Shown one piece after another: positions 8,875 to 16,978 of a stretch of DNA of 41,284 nucleotides. Source of the stretch: Bacteroidota bacterium (GTDB lineage Bacteria > Bacteroidota > Bacteroidia > Bacteroidales > JAAUTT01). The notes under the pieces are model-generated. The model was not told the origin of the DNA, did not search any database, and saw only the letters and a list, made by a program, of their open reading frames with translations. The stretch spans positions 1-41,284 of the forward strand of contig JAJYAG010000040.1 of the NCBI GenBank assembly GCA_021779665.1, read 5' to 3'. Every line of letters begins with the position of its first letter. The first letter of the stretch is position 1. The translations under genes were made by a program, and so were the position numbers.

Positions 8875-9222
8875 ATGGGAACGAAAAGGTACAACCTGAG
8901 TTATTTGAAAGAAATATCAGGGGGAGACGAGGAGTTTATTTTGGATATGGTACAAACGTTTATTGAAAATACCCCCCTTGAAATAGCTACTTTAAGGAAT
9001 TATGCCAAAGAAGAAAAATGGGACCAGCTTGGAGAAAATGCTCACCGGTTTGCTCCCAGCCTTCAATTCCTGGGATTGGTATCATTGCGCCCTGTTATTA
9101 ATCAACTGGAAGATTTTTCTTTCGGCAGAAAAAATCTGGATCAGATTTCAACGTTATTAGATAAGCTCAACACAGAATGCATTTTGGTTTCGGAAGAACT
9201 TAAGAAAGACTTTAACCTTTAA
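8875..9222 (+). CDS. HPt (histidine phosphotransfer) domain protein
   Basis: A 115-aa all-helical single-domain HPt protein that would pass phosphoryl groups between a hybrid kinase and a receiver. It begins with the typical YNLSYLKEISGGDEEFILDMVQTFIENTP helix pair. The phospho-accepting histidine is H57 in AHRFAPS. In most HPt proteins the segment after the histidine is xLKG or, in Bacteroidota, xMKPS; here the conserved lysine is replaced by alanine (A60), while proline and serine remain. It lies 11 bases before a stand-alone receiver, its likely partner. No kinase is in the window. Confidence 0.88.
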   Translation: MGTKRYNLSYLKEISGGDEEFILDMVQTFIENTPLEIATLRNYAKEEKWDQLGENAHRFAPSLQFLGLVSLRPVINQLEDFSFGRKNLDQISTLLDKLNTECILVSEELKKDFNL

Positions 9223-9233
9223 CTTTTTCGATT

Positions 9234-9611
9234 ATGAAAATATTGATTTGTGAAGATGATACAATGACTTTGAAAGCATTGGAACATAAACTTAAAAAAG
9301 AAGGTTACGAAATAATTTCCGCCAAAGACGGAAAAAGCGCATGTGACATACTTTCGGAACAAAATGACATCGATCTGCTGTTGACCGATCTTCATATGCC
9401 GGTTTTAAGCGGATTGGAACTAATCAGTTTTCTTAGAGGTAAACTTCAGAGTAATATGCCAATTGTGATGTTAACAAGGGTTGGTCTGGAAGAAACAGTA
9501 TTACAGGCTTTTGAGCTTGGCGCCGACGACTATATAACAAAGCCTTTTAACCCAGATGAATTAGCAATACGGATAAAACGTTTATTGTTAAAAAACAAAA
9601 GCAGTTTATAA
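9234..9611 (+). CDS. Stand-alone response regulator receiver
   Basis: A 125-aa CheY-like receiver with no output domain. The acidic pocket is E7/D8/D9, the phospho-acceptor D52 (LLTDLHMPVLSG), the switch threonine T81 and the lysine K103 (YITKPFNPDE); all are intact. It follows the HPt gene by 11 bases and precedes the HEAT-repeat membrane protein by 18 bases. With no DNA-binding domain, it probably acts by protein contact; the neighbouring HEAT protein or GT2 synthase is the natural target, an inference from gene order. Confidence 0.93.
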   Translation: MKILICEDDTMTLKALEHKLKKEGYEIISAKDGKSACDILSEQNDIDLLLTDLHMPVLSGLELISFLRGKLQSNMPIVMLTRVGLEETVLQAFELGADDYITKPFNPDELAIRIKRLLLKNKSSL

Positions 9612-9629
9612 TATTCACCTTATGGTAAA

Positions 9630-11033
9630 ATGTACCATTTAATGAATAAGAGATTTATTCAATTGAGGTTTATTCTTAATATTGTACTAATTACTTTTAT
9701 AAGTCTCATCGCTAACTTACCCGTTTATCCGGCTTCAGAAAAAGAATCGGCTGAATTGGTATTGCAGCGGGAACGAGATTATGAAAAAAGAATCATCTGG
9801 GGCGAAAGATTTTTCAGTCTTCATTTGGATGCACTTGCTCTTAAACAATTCGAAAGAGCAAATAAAATCAAGCCTGGCGCTTATTTTCCGCAGTACAGGA
9901 TCAAACAGGTCACATTAAGGTTGAATCAATCGCAAAACAGATTTGTTAGTGAATTTATTTTTGACTTCAACAAGCCTGGCTTTCTTATAACAGCTCTGAT
10001 TCTTGTAATTGTCTTCTCAATTACTTCAATGGTTATTGCCCTTGCAACGGCTCTTATTAACCGCAATAACATGATGCGTGCCGAGAAAAGAAAGCAATAT
10101 TTGCTGGAAGAATATCAGACAATGCTTGTGAATTATCTTTTTGCAACTGAAATTAATCAGGAGTTTATCTCCAAAATCAAAAAAATCTCCAACAATAAAT
10201 TTAACCGCAGGATATTGATAGATCAGATGATCGACCTTAGCATCACCCTTACGGGGGAAGAAAAAGAGAAGTTAAAAAACTTGTACCTTCTCCTGGGGTT
10301 AGATAAGGACTCGTACAAAAGAGCAATGAGCCGCAAATGGCATATAAAGGCCAAAGGATTCCGTGAACTTGCATTTATGAATATTCCGAGTGCCAACAAA
10401 GAAATCAGGCGTTGTCTCACTTCGCGAAACGATATTCTCCGGATGGAAGCCCAGTTTGCAACCATCAGGCTCTACCCTGATAATTCATTTGAGTTCCTGG
10501 AACAGTTAAAAAAGAGATACACACTCTGGGAACAATTGAATGTTTACGAAACAATTACATTTCACCAGCTCAACCTTCCCGATTTTGATCATTTACTTAA
10601 ATCGACAAACGATTCTATTGTAATGTTTTCACTTCGGATGATCAGAATATTTCAGCTCCGAAATACTTTTAACACAATGCTGGAATTGCTCTCTCACAAA
10701 AGTGCCGAAATACGGAACCAGGCAATTCACGTGATGGGTGCTTTAAAAATTAACGATTGCCTGCCTCAGCTCAAACGCATTTACAAAACCGAAACCTACG
10801 AAAACTGTCTGGAGATAATTAAAGCTATTGCCAGTATTAACGACGAAAGCATGCTGGGATTTCTCAAGCTTGTTCTTGATAAGGAAGATGACGTTCAGCT
10901 GCAGATTGAAGCAGCCATGGCTATAAATAAGCTTGGAATTAAAGGTTCCGACACATTAAACAAACTTCTCACCTCCGATTATAAAAACTATCAGATTATT
11001 GTAAAACACGTGCTCGATAAACGAATCAATTAA
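9630..11033 (+). CDS. Membrane-anchored HEAT-repeat protein
   Basis: A 467-aa protein with an N-terminal hydrophobic segment (residues 13-33), a short presumably periplasmic region of about 80 residues with a TPR-like helix pair (around 55-85), a transmembrane helix at about 118-143, and a cytoplasmic C-terminal half of alpha-helical HEAT-like repeats, clearest from residue 350 on (for example AEIRNQAIHVMGALKIND). HEAT arrays are protein-binding scaffolds, so it may link the receiver to the synthase. A second ATG at 9642 is an equally good start. Its stop overlaps the GT2 start in the sequence TAATG, implying translational coupling with the polysaccharide synthase. Confidence 0.83.
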   Translation: MYHLMNKRFIQLRFILNIVLITFISLIANLPVYPASEKESAELVLQRERDYEKRIIWGERFFSLHLDALALKQFERANKIKPGAYFPQYRIKQVTLRLNQSQNRFVSEFIFDFNKPGFLITALILVIVFSITSMVIALATALINRNNMMRAEKRKQYLLEEYQTMLVNYLFATEINQEFISKIKKISNNKFNRRILIDQMIDLSITLTGEEKEKLKNLYLLLGLDKDSYKRAMSRKWHIKAKGFRELAFMNIPSANKEIRRCLTSRNDILRMEAQFATIRLYPDNSFEFLEQLKKRYTLWEQLNVYETITFHQLNLPDFDHLLKSTNDSIVMFSLRMIRIFQLRNTFNTMLELLSHKSAEIRNQAIHVMGALKINDCLPQLKRIYKTETYENCLEIIKAIASINDESMLGFLKLVLDKEDDVQLQIEAAMAINKLGIKGSDTLNKLLTSDYKNYQIIVKHVLDKRIN

Positions 11034-12466
11034 TGGATATTTTTTTTGATATACTGTCCTACATTGTAAATAACTTTATACTTGGTCTTACCATTGTAAT
11101 CTTCTCTTCTTATTTAATTCTCGCCTTAATTTCAGCCATAGCACTCCGTAATTATTTAAGAAAGAACAGTTTTGTTGATTATAATAATATTATCCTTGCC
11201 CCTGTAACACCATCCATATCAGTTATTGCCCCGGCATATAACGAAGAAAAATCCATAGTTGACAACATACGGGCTTTACTGGCTCTTTATTACAACAACT
11301 TTGAAGTTACAGTAGTTAACGATGGAAGTACTGATAATACTTTCAAAACTGTAATTGAAGCTTTCGATATGGAACGTGTGAATTATTTCTTTGATTATCG
11401 TATTCCATGCGAAAGAATCAGGGGCGTTTACAAGTCGAGAAACCGTTCGTTTAAAAAGCTGACATTTATTGATAAGGTTAACGGAGGAAAAGCCGATGCC
11501 CTGAATGCCGGTATTAATATTTCAAAAAATCAGCTTATTTGCAGTATCGATGTGGATTCCATTATGGAACCCGATGCTCTTTTAAAACTGGTAAAACCTT
11601 TTATGGAAGAAGGCGACAAAAAGGTTATCGGTACCGGAGGAGTTATTCGCATTGCAAATTCCTGCCAGATTGAAAATGGCCAGATTAAAAGAATTCATCT
11701 ACCTGAAAAGTTTCTGCCTCGGGTACAGGTTCTTGAGTATACCCGAGCCTTTTTAATGGCCCGTATGGCCTGGGGTAAACTCAACGGTTTACTGCTTATT
11801 TCTGGTGCATTGGGAATGTTCGATAAGGAAACCGTAGTTAAATGCGGAGGATACAGCACCAGCACTGTAGGTGAAGATATGGAACTGGTAGTGCGGATGA
11901 GAAGATATATGGCCGAACAAAAGCAGAAATATGAAGTAATCTACATTCCCGATCCGCTGGTTTGGACTGAGGTTCCTTCAACGCTTAAAGTTCTGGGTCG
12001 GCAGCGCAACAGATGGACAAGAGGTACCATGGAAACCTTATTTAAGCATAAAGTTTTATTCATGAATCCCAAATATGGAATTTTTGGGATGCTTGGATAT
12101 ACCTATTGGCTTTTGTTCGAATGGCTTGCTCCTGTAATCGAGTTTCTGGGATTGATCTATTTTACTTTACTTGTAATTTTTGATGAGCCAAACTGGTATT
12201 TTTTCCTCCTGCTGTTTGTATTTGTGTATACCTTTGCCGTTTCTTTAAGCACATGGGCCTTACTTTTCGAAGAACTTACCTATCATAAATACGAAAAGCG
12301 CCGCGATGTTCTGAAGTTATTTATCACCGCATTAATTGAGCCCATATTTTATCACCCACTTACAGTATATTGGGCAGTACGCGGGAATATTGACTATATG
12401 CGCGGGGTTCGTTCGTGGGGTAAAATGGACCGCGTTGGATTTCAGCGGTCTAAAGGAAAGATATAA
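11033..12466 (+). CDS. Processive family 2 glycosyltransferase (PgaC/IcaA-like polysaccharide synthase)
   Basis: Inner-membrane synthase expected to polymerise a beta-linked polysaccharide from nucleotide sugar and move it across the membrane. It has N-terminal transmembrane segments (about residues 10-40), a cytoplasmic GT2 domain, and about three C-terminal membrane segments (roughly 345-450). All four processive GT2 motifs are present: D97 (NDGS), the D173-V-D175 motif, the E281-D282 pair holding the general base, and Q324-R-N-R-W328. The C-terminal SWGKMDR stretch resembles PgaC/IcaA-type enzymes. The sugar (N-acetylglucosamine or other) cannot be decided. The start codon overlaps the HEAT gene stop (TAATG). 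No deacetylase or export porin is encoded nearby. Confidence 0.9.
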   Translation: MDIFFDILSYIVNNFILGLTIVIFSSYLILALISAIALRNYLRKNSFVDYNNIILAPVTPSISVIAPAYNEEKSIVDNIRALLALYYNNFEVTVVNDGSTDNTFKTVIEAFDMERVNYFFDYRIPCERIRGVYKSRNRSFKKLTFIDKVNGGKADALNAGINISKNQLICSIDVDSIMEPDALLKLVKPFMEEGDKKVIGTGGVIRIANSCQIENGQIKRIHLPEKFLPRVQVLEYTRAFLMARMAWGKLNGLLLISGALGMFDKETVVKCGGYSTSTVGEDMELVVRMRRYMAEQKQKYEVIYIPDPLVWTEVPSTLKVLGRQRNRWTRGTMETLFKHKVLFMNPKYGIFGMLGYTYWLLFEWLAPVIEFLGLIYFTLLVIFDEPNWYFFLLLFVFVYTFAVSLSTWALLFEELTYHKYEKRRDVLKLFITALIEPIFYHPLTVYWAVRGNIDYMRGVRSWGKMDRVGFQRSKGKI

Positions 12467-12594
12467 ACCAAAACAAACATCAGATACTTTGTTTGTTCTT
12501 TCAGGTCGCCTTAGACGCATTAGCTCGGATGTCGGCGCATACCTAACGTGTTATCGATAGTTTACTTCATTCTTGTTGTTAATCCGGAATAAAA

Positions 12595-12624
12595 AAACCG
12601 CTGAACAGAATCTGCCAGCGGTTT
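12595..12624 (-). terminator. Rho-independent terminator of the ara operon (possibly bidirectional)
   Basis: A 9-bp perfect stem, AAACCGCTG (12595-12603) pairing with CAGCGGTTT (12616-12624), with a 12-base loop. On the minus strand it is followed by a run of seven T, 20 bases after the ribulokinase stop. On the plus strand it is followed by GTATTTTC, so it may also end the GT2 operon, which finishes about 130 bases away. The bases between GT2 and this hairpin hold no gene that I can support. Confidence 0.8.
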
Positions 12625-12644
12625 GTATTTTCAAATCAGGATTA

Positions 12645-14321
12645 TTATTTGAAATTATTCTCAATCAGATCTCCAAGTTTAGAATACCTGTCATACAGAG
12701 CTTTATACTTAGCAGCATTTTCAGGTATCGGCTTATATTCGTTTTCGAAGCCATTACCCATTGATTTCTGAGCAGCTTCAACATTTGGATAAACGCCGGC
12801 TACCACTGCAGCAGCCATTGCCGATCCCAAAGCACAGGCTTGTTCGCTGCGAGCCACCAAAATAGGCATATTTAAAACATCGGCAACAGTTTGCATCACA
12901 AAAGTTGATTTTTTGGCAACACCGCCCAAAGCTATAACGCCATCAATACGAACACCTTCATCGATAAACCGATCCACGATTTTCTTTGCTCCAAAAGCAG
13001 TAGCTTCTACAAGAGCCTTAAAAATCCTTGGTGCATCGGAACCCAGATTAAGGTTTGCGATGACGCCTTTAAGATTTTGATTTGCATCAGGCGTACGACG
13101 ACCATTCATCCAGTCGAGCGCTAAAACTCCTGTTTCTTCTATTGGAAGTTTTTCAGCAGCCTTGGATAATTCAGGGATAAGTTTATCAGCTATTTCCTTC
13201 AAAAGTTTTTCACGGGTGGCATCGTCCACCAATGTCGATTGACTTAAAATCTGCTCGGTTGGCCACAAAAGAACTTTTTTAAACCAGGCATAAATATCGC
13301 CAAAAGCACTTTGTCCTGCTTCCATACCCATCATTCCCGGAATAATGGAACCATCAACCTGACCACAAATACCTTTGATAAGTTTATCGCCAACTTCGGC
13401 TGTGGGAGCAATAAGCATATCGCATGTAGAAGTTCCCATTACTTTGCTGAGATAGTAAGGTTTAATTTCACCACCGGCTGCACCAAGATGGGCATCAAAA
13501 GCTCCTACCCCAATAGATACGTTTTCTGTCAGTCCTAATTTTTGAGCCCATTCTTTGGAAATCTTTCCAACAGAAATATCACTGGTATAAGTATCAGCAA
13601 ACAAATTGTTGCGAACACCTTTTAATACAGGATCAAGTTTTACAAGAAATTCTTCAGCCGGTAAACCGTTCCACTCGGTATGCCACATAGCTTTGTGGCC
13701 CGCCGCGCAACGACTTCTTTTCATACCGATGGCTTCCGTATTTCCAGCCAAAACTGCCGGAATCCAGTCACAATGCTCCACCCAAGAAAAAGCGGCATTA
13801 CGGACTTTGTCATCAACCCTTAAAACATGCAGTATTTTTGCCCAAAACCATTCGGAAGAATAAATACCACCTTCGTATTTCGTATAGTCGACTCCACCCC
13901 ATGAGCGGGCCAGGTCATTAATCTCATCGGCTTCCTTAACAGCAGTGTGGTCTTTCCACAACACAAACATGGCATTTGGGTTTTCTTCAAATCCCGGAGT
14001 CATCGAAAGAGGTGTTCCATTTTTATCAACAGCAATGGGTGTGGAACCGGTTGTATCAACTGAAATAGCTACAACATTTGATGCTGTCCCGGCCGGAGCT
14101 TTAGCAAGAGCCTGCTTTATGGATGTTTCCAGTCCTTCCAGATAGTCAAGAGGATGCTGGCGGAATTGATTCTGAGCAGCATTGCAATATTTACCGGCTT
14201 TCCAGCGGGGATATTCAAAAACTGCACTTCCAACTTCTTTACCATTGGTTGTATCAACAATTAATGAGCGAACCGAATCGGTTCCGTAATCTACTCCAAT
14301 TACAAATTTTGTGTTACTCAT
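12645..14321 (-). CDS. araB: Ribulokinase
   Basis: FGGY-family sugar kinase of 558 aa that phosphorylates L-ribulose to L-ribulose-5-phosphate in L-arabinose catabolism. The N-terminal ATP-binding half opens with VIGVDYGTDSVRSLIVD. The arabinose-specific features follow: VSVDTTGSTP-like ISVDTTGSTP, the WKDHTA motif, YEGGIYSSEWFWAK, and WVEHCDWIPAVLAG. The C-terminal half contains GLMGMEAGQSAFGD-like GMMGMEAGQSAFGD and EATAFGAKKI, then the ALGGVAKKS adenosine loop. Length is normal for AraB. It is the last gene of the symporter-araD-araB run, 105 bases after araD, and ends at a strong terminator. araA, which would make its substrate, is not in the window. Confidence 0.95.
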   Translation of the reverse strand: MSNTKFVIGVDYGTDSVRSLIVDTTNGKEVGSAVFEYPRWKAGKYCNAAQNQFRQHPLDYLEGLETSIKQALAKAPAGTASNVVAISVDTTGSTPIAVDKNGTPLSMTPGFEENPNAMFVLWKDHTAVKEADEINDLARSWGGVDYTKYEGGIYSSEWFWAKILHVLRVDDKVRNAAFSWVEHCDWIPAVLAGNTEAIGMKRSRCAAGHKAMWHTEWNGLPAEEFLVKLDPVLKGVRNNLFADTYTSDISVGKISKEWAQKLGLTENVSIGVGAFDAHLGAAGGEIKPYYLSKVMGTSTCDMLIAPTAEVGDKLIKGICGQVDGSIIPGMMGMEAGQSAFGDIYAWFKKVLLWPTEQILSQSTLVDDATREKLLKEIADKLIPELSKAAEKLPIEETGVLALDWMNGRRTPDANQNLKGVIANLNLGSDAPRIFKALVEATAFGAKKIVDRFIDEGVRIDGVIALGGVAKKSTFVMQTVADVLNMPILVARSEQACALGSAMAAAVVAGVYPNVEAAQKSMGNGFENEYKPIPENAAKYKALYDRYSKLGDLIENNFK

Positions 14322-14426
14322 AATATTTTAAAATTAATAAGGCTGCAGACTATTGGCTATAGATTGCAGGAAAATGCTATTCTTTCTACAACCTAATAGC
14401 TAAAAGCCTAAACAGCTAATTAGAAA

Positions 14427-15113
14427 TTATTTTTGTCCATAATAGGCATTCGGTCCATGCTTGCGCATGTAATGCTTGTCGAGCAGATACTGATCGATTC
14501 CTTTAACGTCGTTCATTGTCAAAGTGTGATGCGCCATTTTAGCTACCTGCTCCAGAACCACGGCATTGTGAACTGCATTATGAGCATCGGTTCCCCAGGA
14601 AAAGGGACCATGTCCGTTAACAATTACAGATGGAATGGCCAAAGGATCAATTTTCTGAAAAGATTCCACTATCACATTCCCGGTTTCAACCTCATAATTT
14701 TCCTGAATTTCTTTTTCAGTTAATTTACGGGTACATGGAACGTCGCCATAAAAGTAATCGGCATGAGTGGTTCCCAGGGCAGGAATAGGAATTCCGGCCT
14801 GAGCCCAGCTTGTTGCCCATTCGGAATGTGTATGCACTACTCCGCCTACCTTGGGAAACGATTTGTAAAGAATCAGGTGCGTTGGGGTATCGCTTGAAGG
14901 TTTATATTTTCCCTCAACCACTTTACCATCCAGATCAACAATTACCATATCCTCAGCTTTCATGTTGTCGTACGAAACCCCGCTTGGCTTAATGGCAATC
15001 AGCCCTTTTTCACGATCTATGCCGCTCACATTTCCCCAGGTAAAAATAACCAGACCATATTTTACAAGATCGATGTTCGCCTTAAAAACTTCCTCTTTCA
15101 GTTGCTCGAGCAT
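14427..15113 (-). CDS. araD: L-ribulose-5-phosphate 4-epimerase
   Basis: Class II aldolase-fold metalloenzyme converting L-ribulose-5-phosphate to D-xylulose-5-phosphate. At 228 aa it matches known AraD. The zinc ligands are H94 and H96 ([12 protein letters not shown]) and H168 (NGHGPFSWG); D75 (SSDTPTH) and D119 (THADYF) match catalytic positions of the E. coli enzyme. The N-terminal NVSGID and phosphate-binding KPSG are also present. It starts 3 bases after the symporter stop, so the two are translated from one message, and it is followed by ribulokinase after 105 bases. Confidence 0.95.
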   Translation of the reverse strand: MLEQLKEEVFKANIDLVKYGLVIFTWGNVSGIDREKGLIAIKPSGVSYDNMKAEDMVIVDLDGKVVEGKYKPSSDTPTHLILYKSFPKVGGVVHTHSEWATSWAQAGIPIPALGTTHADYFYGDVPCTRKLTEKEIQENYEVETGNVIVESFQKIDPLAIPSVIVNGHGPFSWGTDAHNAVHNAVVLEQVAKMAHHTLTMNDVKGIDQYLLDKHYMRKHGPNAYYGQK

Positions 15114-15116
15114 TGT

Positions 15117-16862
15117 TTACCAAAAATAGATATAGAATAAAATACAGAATATTACAACACCTGCCGAAGCTACCACATCCCAAACATTCCAGCTTTTTCT
15201 GATCAGTGCTTTGTAGTCGTCAGTGAAAGTGACAAACTCTATTTGTTTGGCAGTAGGTTTAGGCGTGAAGAAAGATACTACAACCATCATCAACATGATG
15301 AAAGCAAGAAGCCATATCTCAAATATAAGCCAGTTTGTTTGCCAGAACCAGGTGGTGGATTCCCAATACCAGCCGGTCATAACATTTTTGCCGGTATTTG
15401 TAAAGATATTGGTTAAAAGACGTATCATACCAATAACAAAACCCACAATCATACCGAATTCACCAGCTTTAGGAGTAATTTTTTTGGAGAAAATACCCAA
15501 AACGAAAACTGCCACCATTGCAGGAGCAAGCAGCGATTGAATTCCCTGCAGATAATCGTAAAGACTTCCGAGACTCATCATCACAGGAATCCAGATAATA
15601 CCAAGTATTACAACAACTACAGTTGCAATACGGCCTACCAGAACGTAACGGGCTTCGCTCTTACCTTTGAAGTTAGGTTTGTAAAAATCTTCGGTAAATA
15701 AGGTAGCGCAGGAATTGAAGAATGCAGCCAAAGAAGCCACAAGAGCCGATATAAAACCGATGGTTACAATACCTTTCACCCCAGCTGGCAATACAAATTT
15801 AACCATCGAACCAAAGGCTGTATCGGGAGTAGCTAAGGTAAAACCACTCTCGGGACGCGCTGCAAGGGCGGCTGCAACCATACCGGGGATCAGAAACATA
15901 AACACAGGCAACAATTTAAAATAACCTGCTGCAATTGTACCACGACGGGCACGTTTCATAACAACATCACTGGCTTCCCCTTTTGTTTGTCCGAGTACAC
16001 GTTGAACGATATGCTGGTCGGTAGCCCAGTACCATAAACCTATTATCGAAGCGCCAAGAAATACCCAGAAGCCAGGATAATCGTCATACATCGGATCACC
16101 GGTTTCTAAGTGAAACATATGGTTTGTTCCATATGCAACTCCATCTTTACCAACATTGAGTGTTTTGGCATGTTCAATCATTGCAGTCCAGCCATGAGCG
16201 ATACTGCCATCGCCAAGCGCAGATAATCCCAGGAATAGCACCAGAAAAGATCCAAGGATAAGTATAGGGGTTTGTATTGCCGACAGTGTCATTACACCCT
16301 TCATACCTCCTAAAACAGTAAAAATACCTGTTAATACAATAAGACCGATGGCTCCGTACCAGAAAGGCAGGCCAAGAAGGCTTTCCATAAAGATACCTCC
16401 TGTAAAAGCTGTTACGCTTACTTTAGTGAGAATATAGGCTATAAGCGTGATAATGGACAACCATGAGCCTGTAGCAGGTGTGTAACGGTTTTTCAAGAAA
16501 TCGGGCATGGTGATGATTTTGCCCAGTTTATTGTTCATAAGCTGGTAGAATGGAACAAAGAGCCATCCTAAGATAAGGATCATCCAGCCTTGCATTTCCC
16601 AGTGTGCCATACCTACACCCGACTTTGCACCGGTTCCGGCAAGCCCTACAAGATGTTCCGAACCAATGTTTGCAGCAAATATAGCCGCACCAATGATGTA
16701 CCAGGGTTCGCCTTTACCAAAGAGGTAATCTTCGCTACTTTCACCTTGCAGTGACTTTTTGTGCTTTTGTATTGAACGCCATACTGCCCAGGCAATGGCT
16801 ATGATGCCGACGGCGATGATGAGCCAATCGAGCCAGATAAACTCTTGTGAAGTCCAGTTCAT
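15117..16862 (-). CDS. SSS-family sodium/sugar symporter (probable arabinose transporter)
   Basis: Sodium:solute symporter of 581 aa with about 14-15 transmembrane segments. Its N-terminal region (SSEDYLFGKGEPWYIIGAAIFAANIGSEHLVGLAGTGAKSG) is that of SglT-type sugar transporters, including the helix-1 IGSEHLVGLAG motif that lines the sugar site. WYWATDQHIVQRVLG and an FFNSCATLFTEDFY segment also match the family. Placed first in a run with araD and araB, and just downstream of the AraR-type regulator gene, it is most simply the L-arabinose importer; galactose or another sugar is possible given galK and galM nearby. Its upstream region carries two candidate operators and a -7 box. Confidence 0.9.
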   Translation of the reverse strand: MNWTSQEFIWLDWLIIAVGIIAIAWAVWRSIQKHKKSLQGESSEDYLFGKGEPWYIIGAAIFAANIGSEHLVGLAGTGAKSGVGMAHWEMQGWMILILGWLFVPFYQLMNNKLGKIITMPDFLKNRYTPATGSWLSIITLIAYILTKVSVTAFTGGIFMESLLGLPFWYGAIGLIVLTGIFTVLGGMKGVMTLSAIQTPILILGSFLVLFLGLSALGDGSIAHGWTAMIEHAKTLNVGKDGVAYGTNHMFHLETGDPMYDDYPGFWVFLGASIIGLWYWATDQHIVQRVLGQTKGEASDVVMKRARRGTIAAGYFKLLPVFMFLIPGMVAAALAARPESGFTLATPDTAFGSMVKFVLPAGVKGIVTIGFISALVASLAAFFNSCATLFTEDFYKPNFKGKSEARYVLVGRIATVVVVILGIIWIPVMMSLGSLYDYLQGIQSLLAPAMVAVFVLGIFSKKITPKAGEFGMIVGFVIGMIRLLTNIFTNTGKNVMTGWYWESTTWFWQTNWLIFEIWLLAFIMLMMVVVSFFTPKPTAKQIEFVTFTDDYKALIRKSWNVWDVVASAGVVIFCILFYIYFW

Positions 16863-16894
16863 GTATAAATAGTTAATTAAATGTTAGTTATAAA

Positions 16895-16917
16895 TTAAGT
16901 GTAAATTTTATACTTAA
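16895..16917. promoter_or_regulatory. Candidate AraR operator 1 (inverted repeat in symporter leader)
   Basis: A 23-base near-palindrome. The left arm TTAAGTGTAAA and the right arm TTTATACTTAA are reverse complements except for one position (G versus A). It lies about 35-55 bases upstream of the symporter start, downstream of the putative -7 box. The same TTAAGTGTA half-site recurs in front of galK at 21138. Binding by the neighbouring AraR-type protein is inferred from position and symmetry only. Confidence 0.5.
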
Positions 16918-16919
16918 TT

Positions 16920-16927
16920 CAAAAGTA
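16920..16927 (-). promoter_or_regulatory. Candidate -7 promoter element for symporter-araD-araB
   Basis: Read on the minus strand this is TACTTTTG, a perfect match to the Bacteroidota -7 consensus TAnnTTTG. A TTTG lies 15 bases upstream, which is shorter than the usual spacing of about 19 bases, so the -33 assignment is uncertain. It is about 58 bases upstream of the start codon, and its first three bases lie inside candidate operator 2. Confidence 0.45.
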
Positions 16928-16943
16928 TAAATATTTTTTATAC
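16925..16943. promoter_or_regulatory. Candidate AraR operator 2 (overlaps core promoter)
   Basis: The sequence GTATAAATATTTTTTATAC is an inverted repeat of GTATAAA arms around a 5-base centre. It lies between the putative -33 and -7 elements and shares bases with the latter, the usual place for a repressor site. Its arm resembles the GTGTAAA core of operator 1, but arm spacing differs, so the two may not be bound in the same way. Confidence 0.45.
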
Positions 16944-16978
16944 AAAAAACATTTCTATAAAAAACTTATATTTTTTAG

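Noticed and set aside
9234-9611. Possible DNA-binding output for the stand-alone receiver
   Set aside because: The protein ends a few residues after the last receiver helix and the next gene encodes a membrane HEAT protein, so no split or frameshifted effector domain is evident.
12467-12594. tRNA or small RNA gene in the GT2-araB spacer
   Set aside because: No cloverleaf arms and no TTCGANTC-like T-loop; only a weak AT-rich hairpin (around 12471-12494) is visible.
12332-12764. Short open frames around the end of the GT2 gene and the ara terminator
   Set aside because: They run through the GT2 coding sequence, the terminator hairpin or the ribulokinase gene and have no recognisable product.
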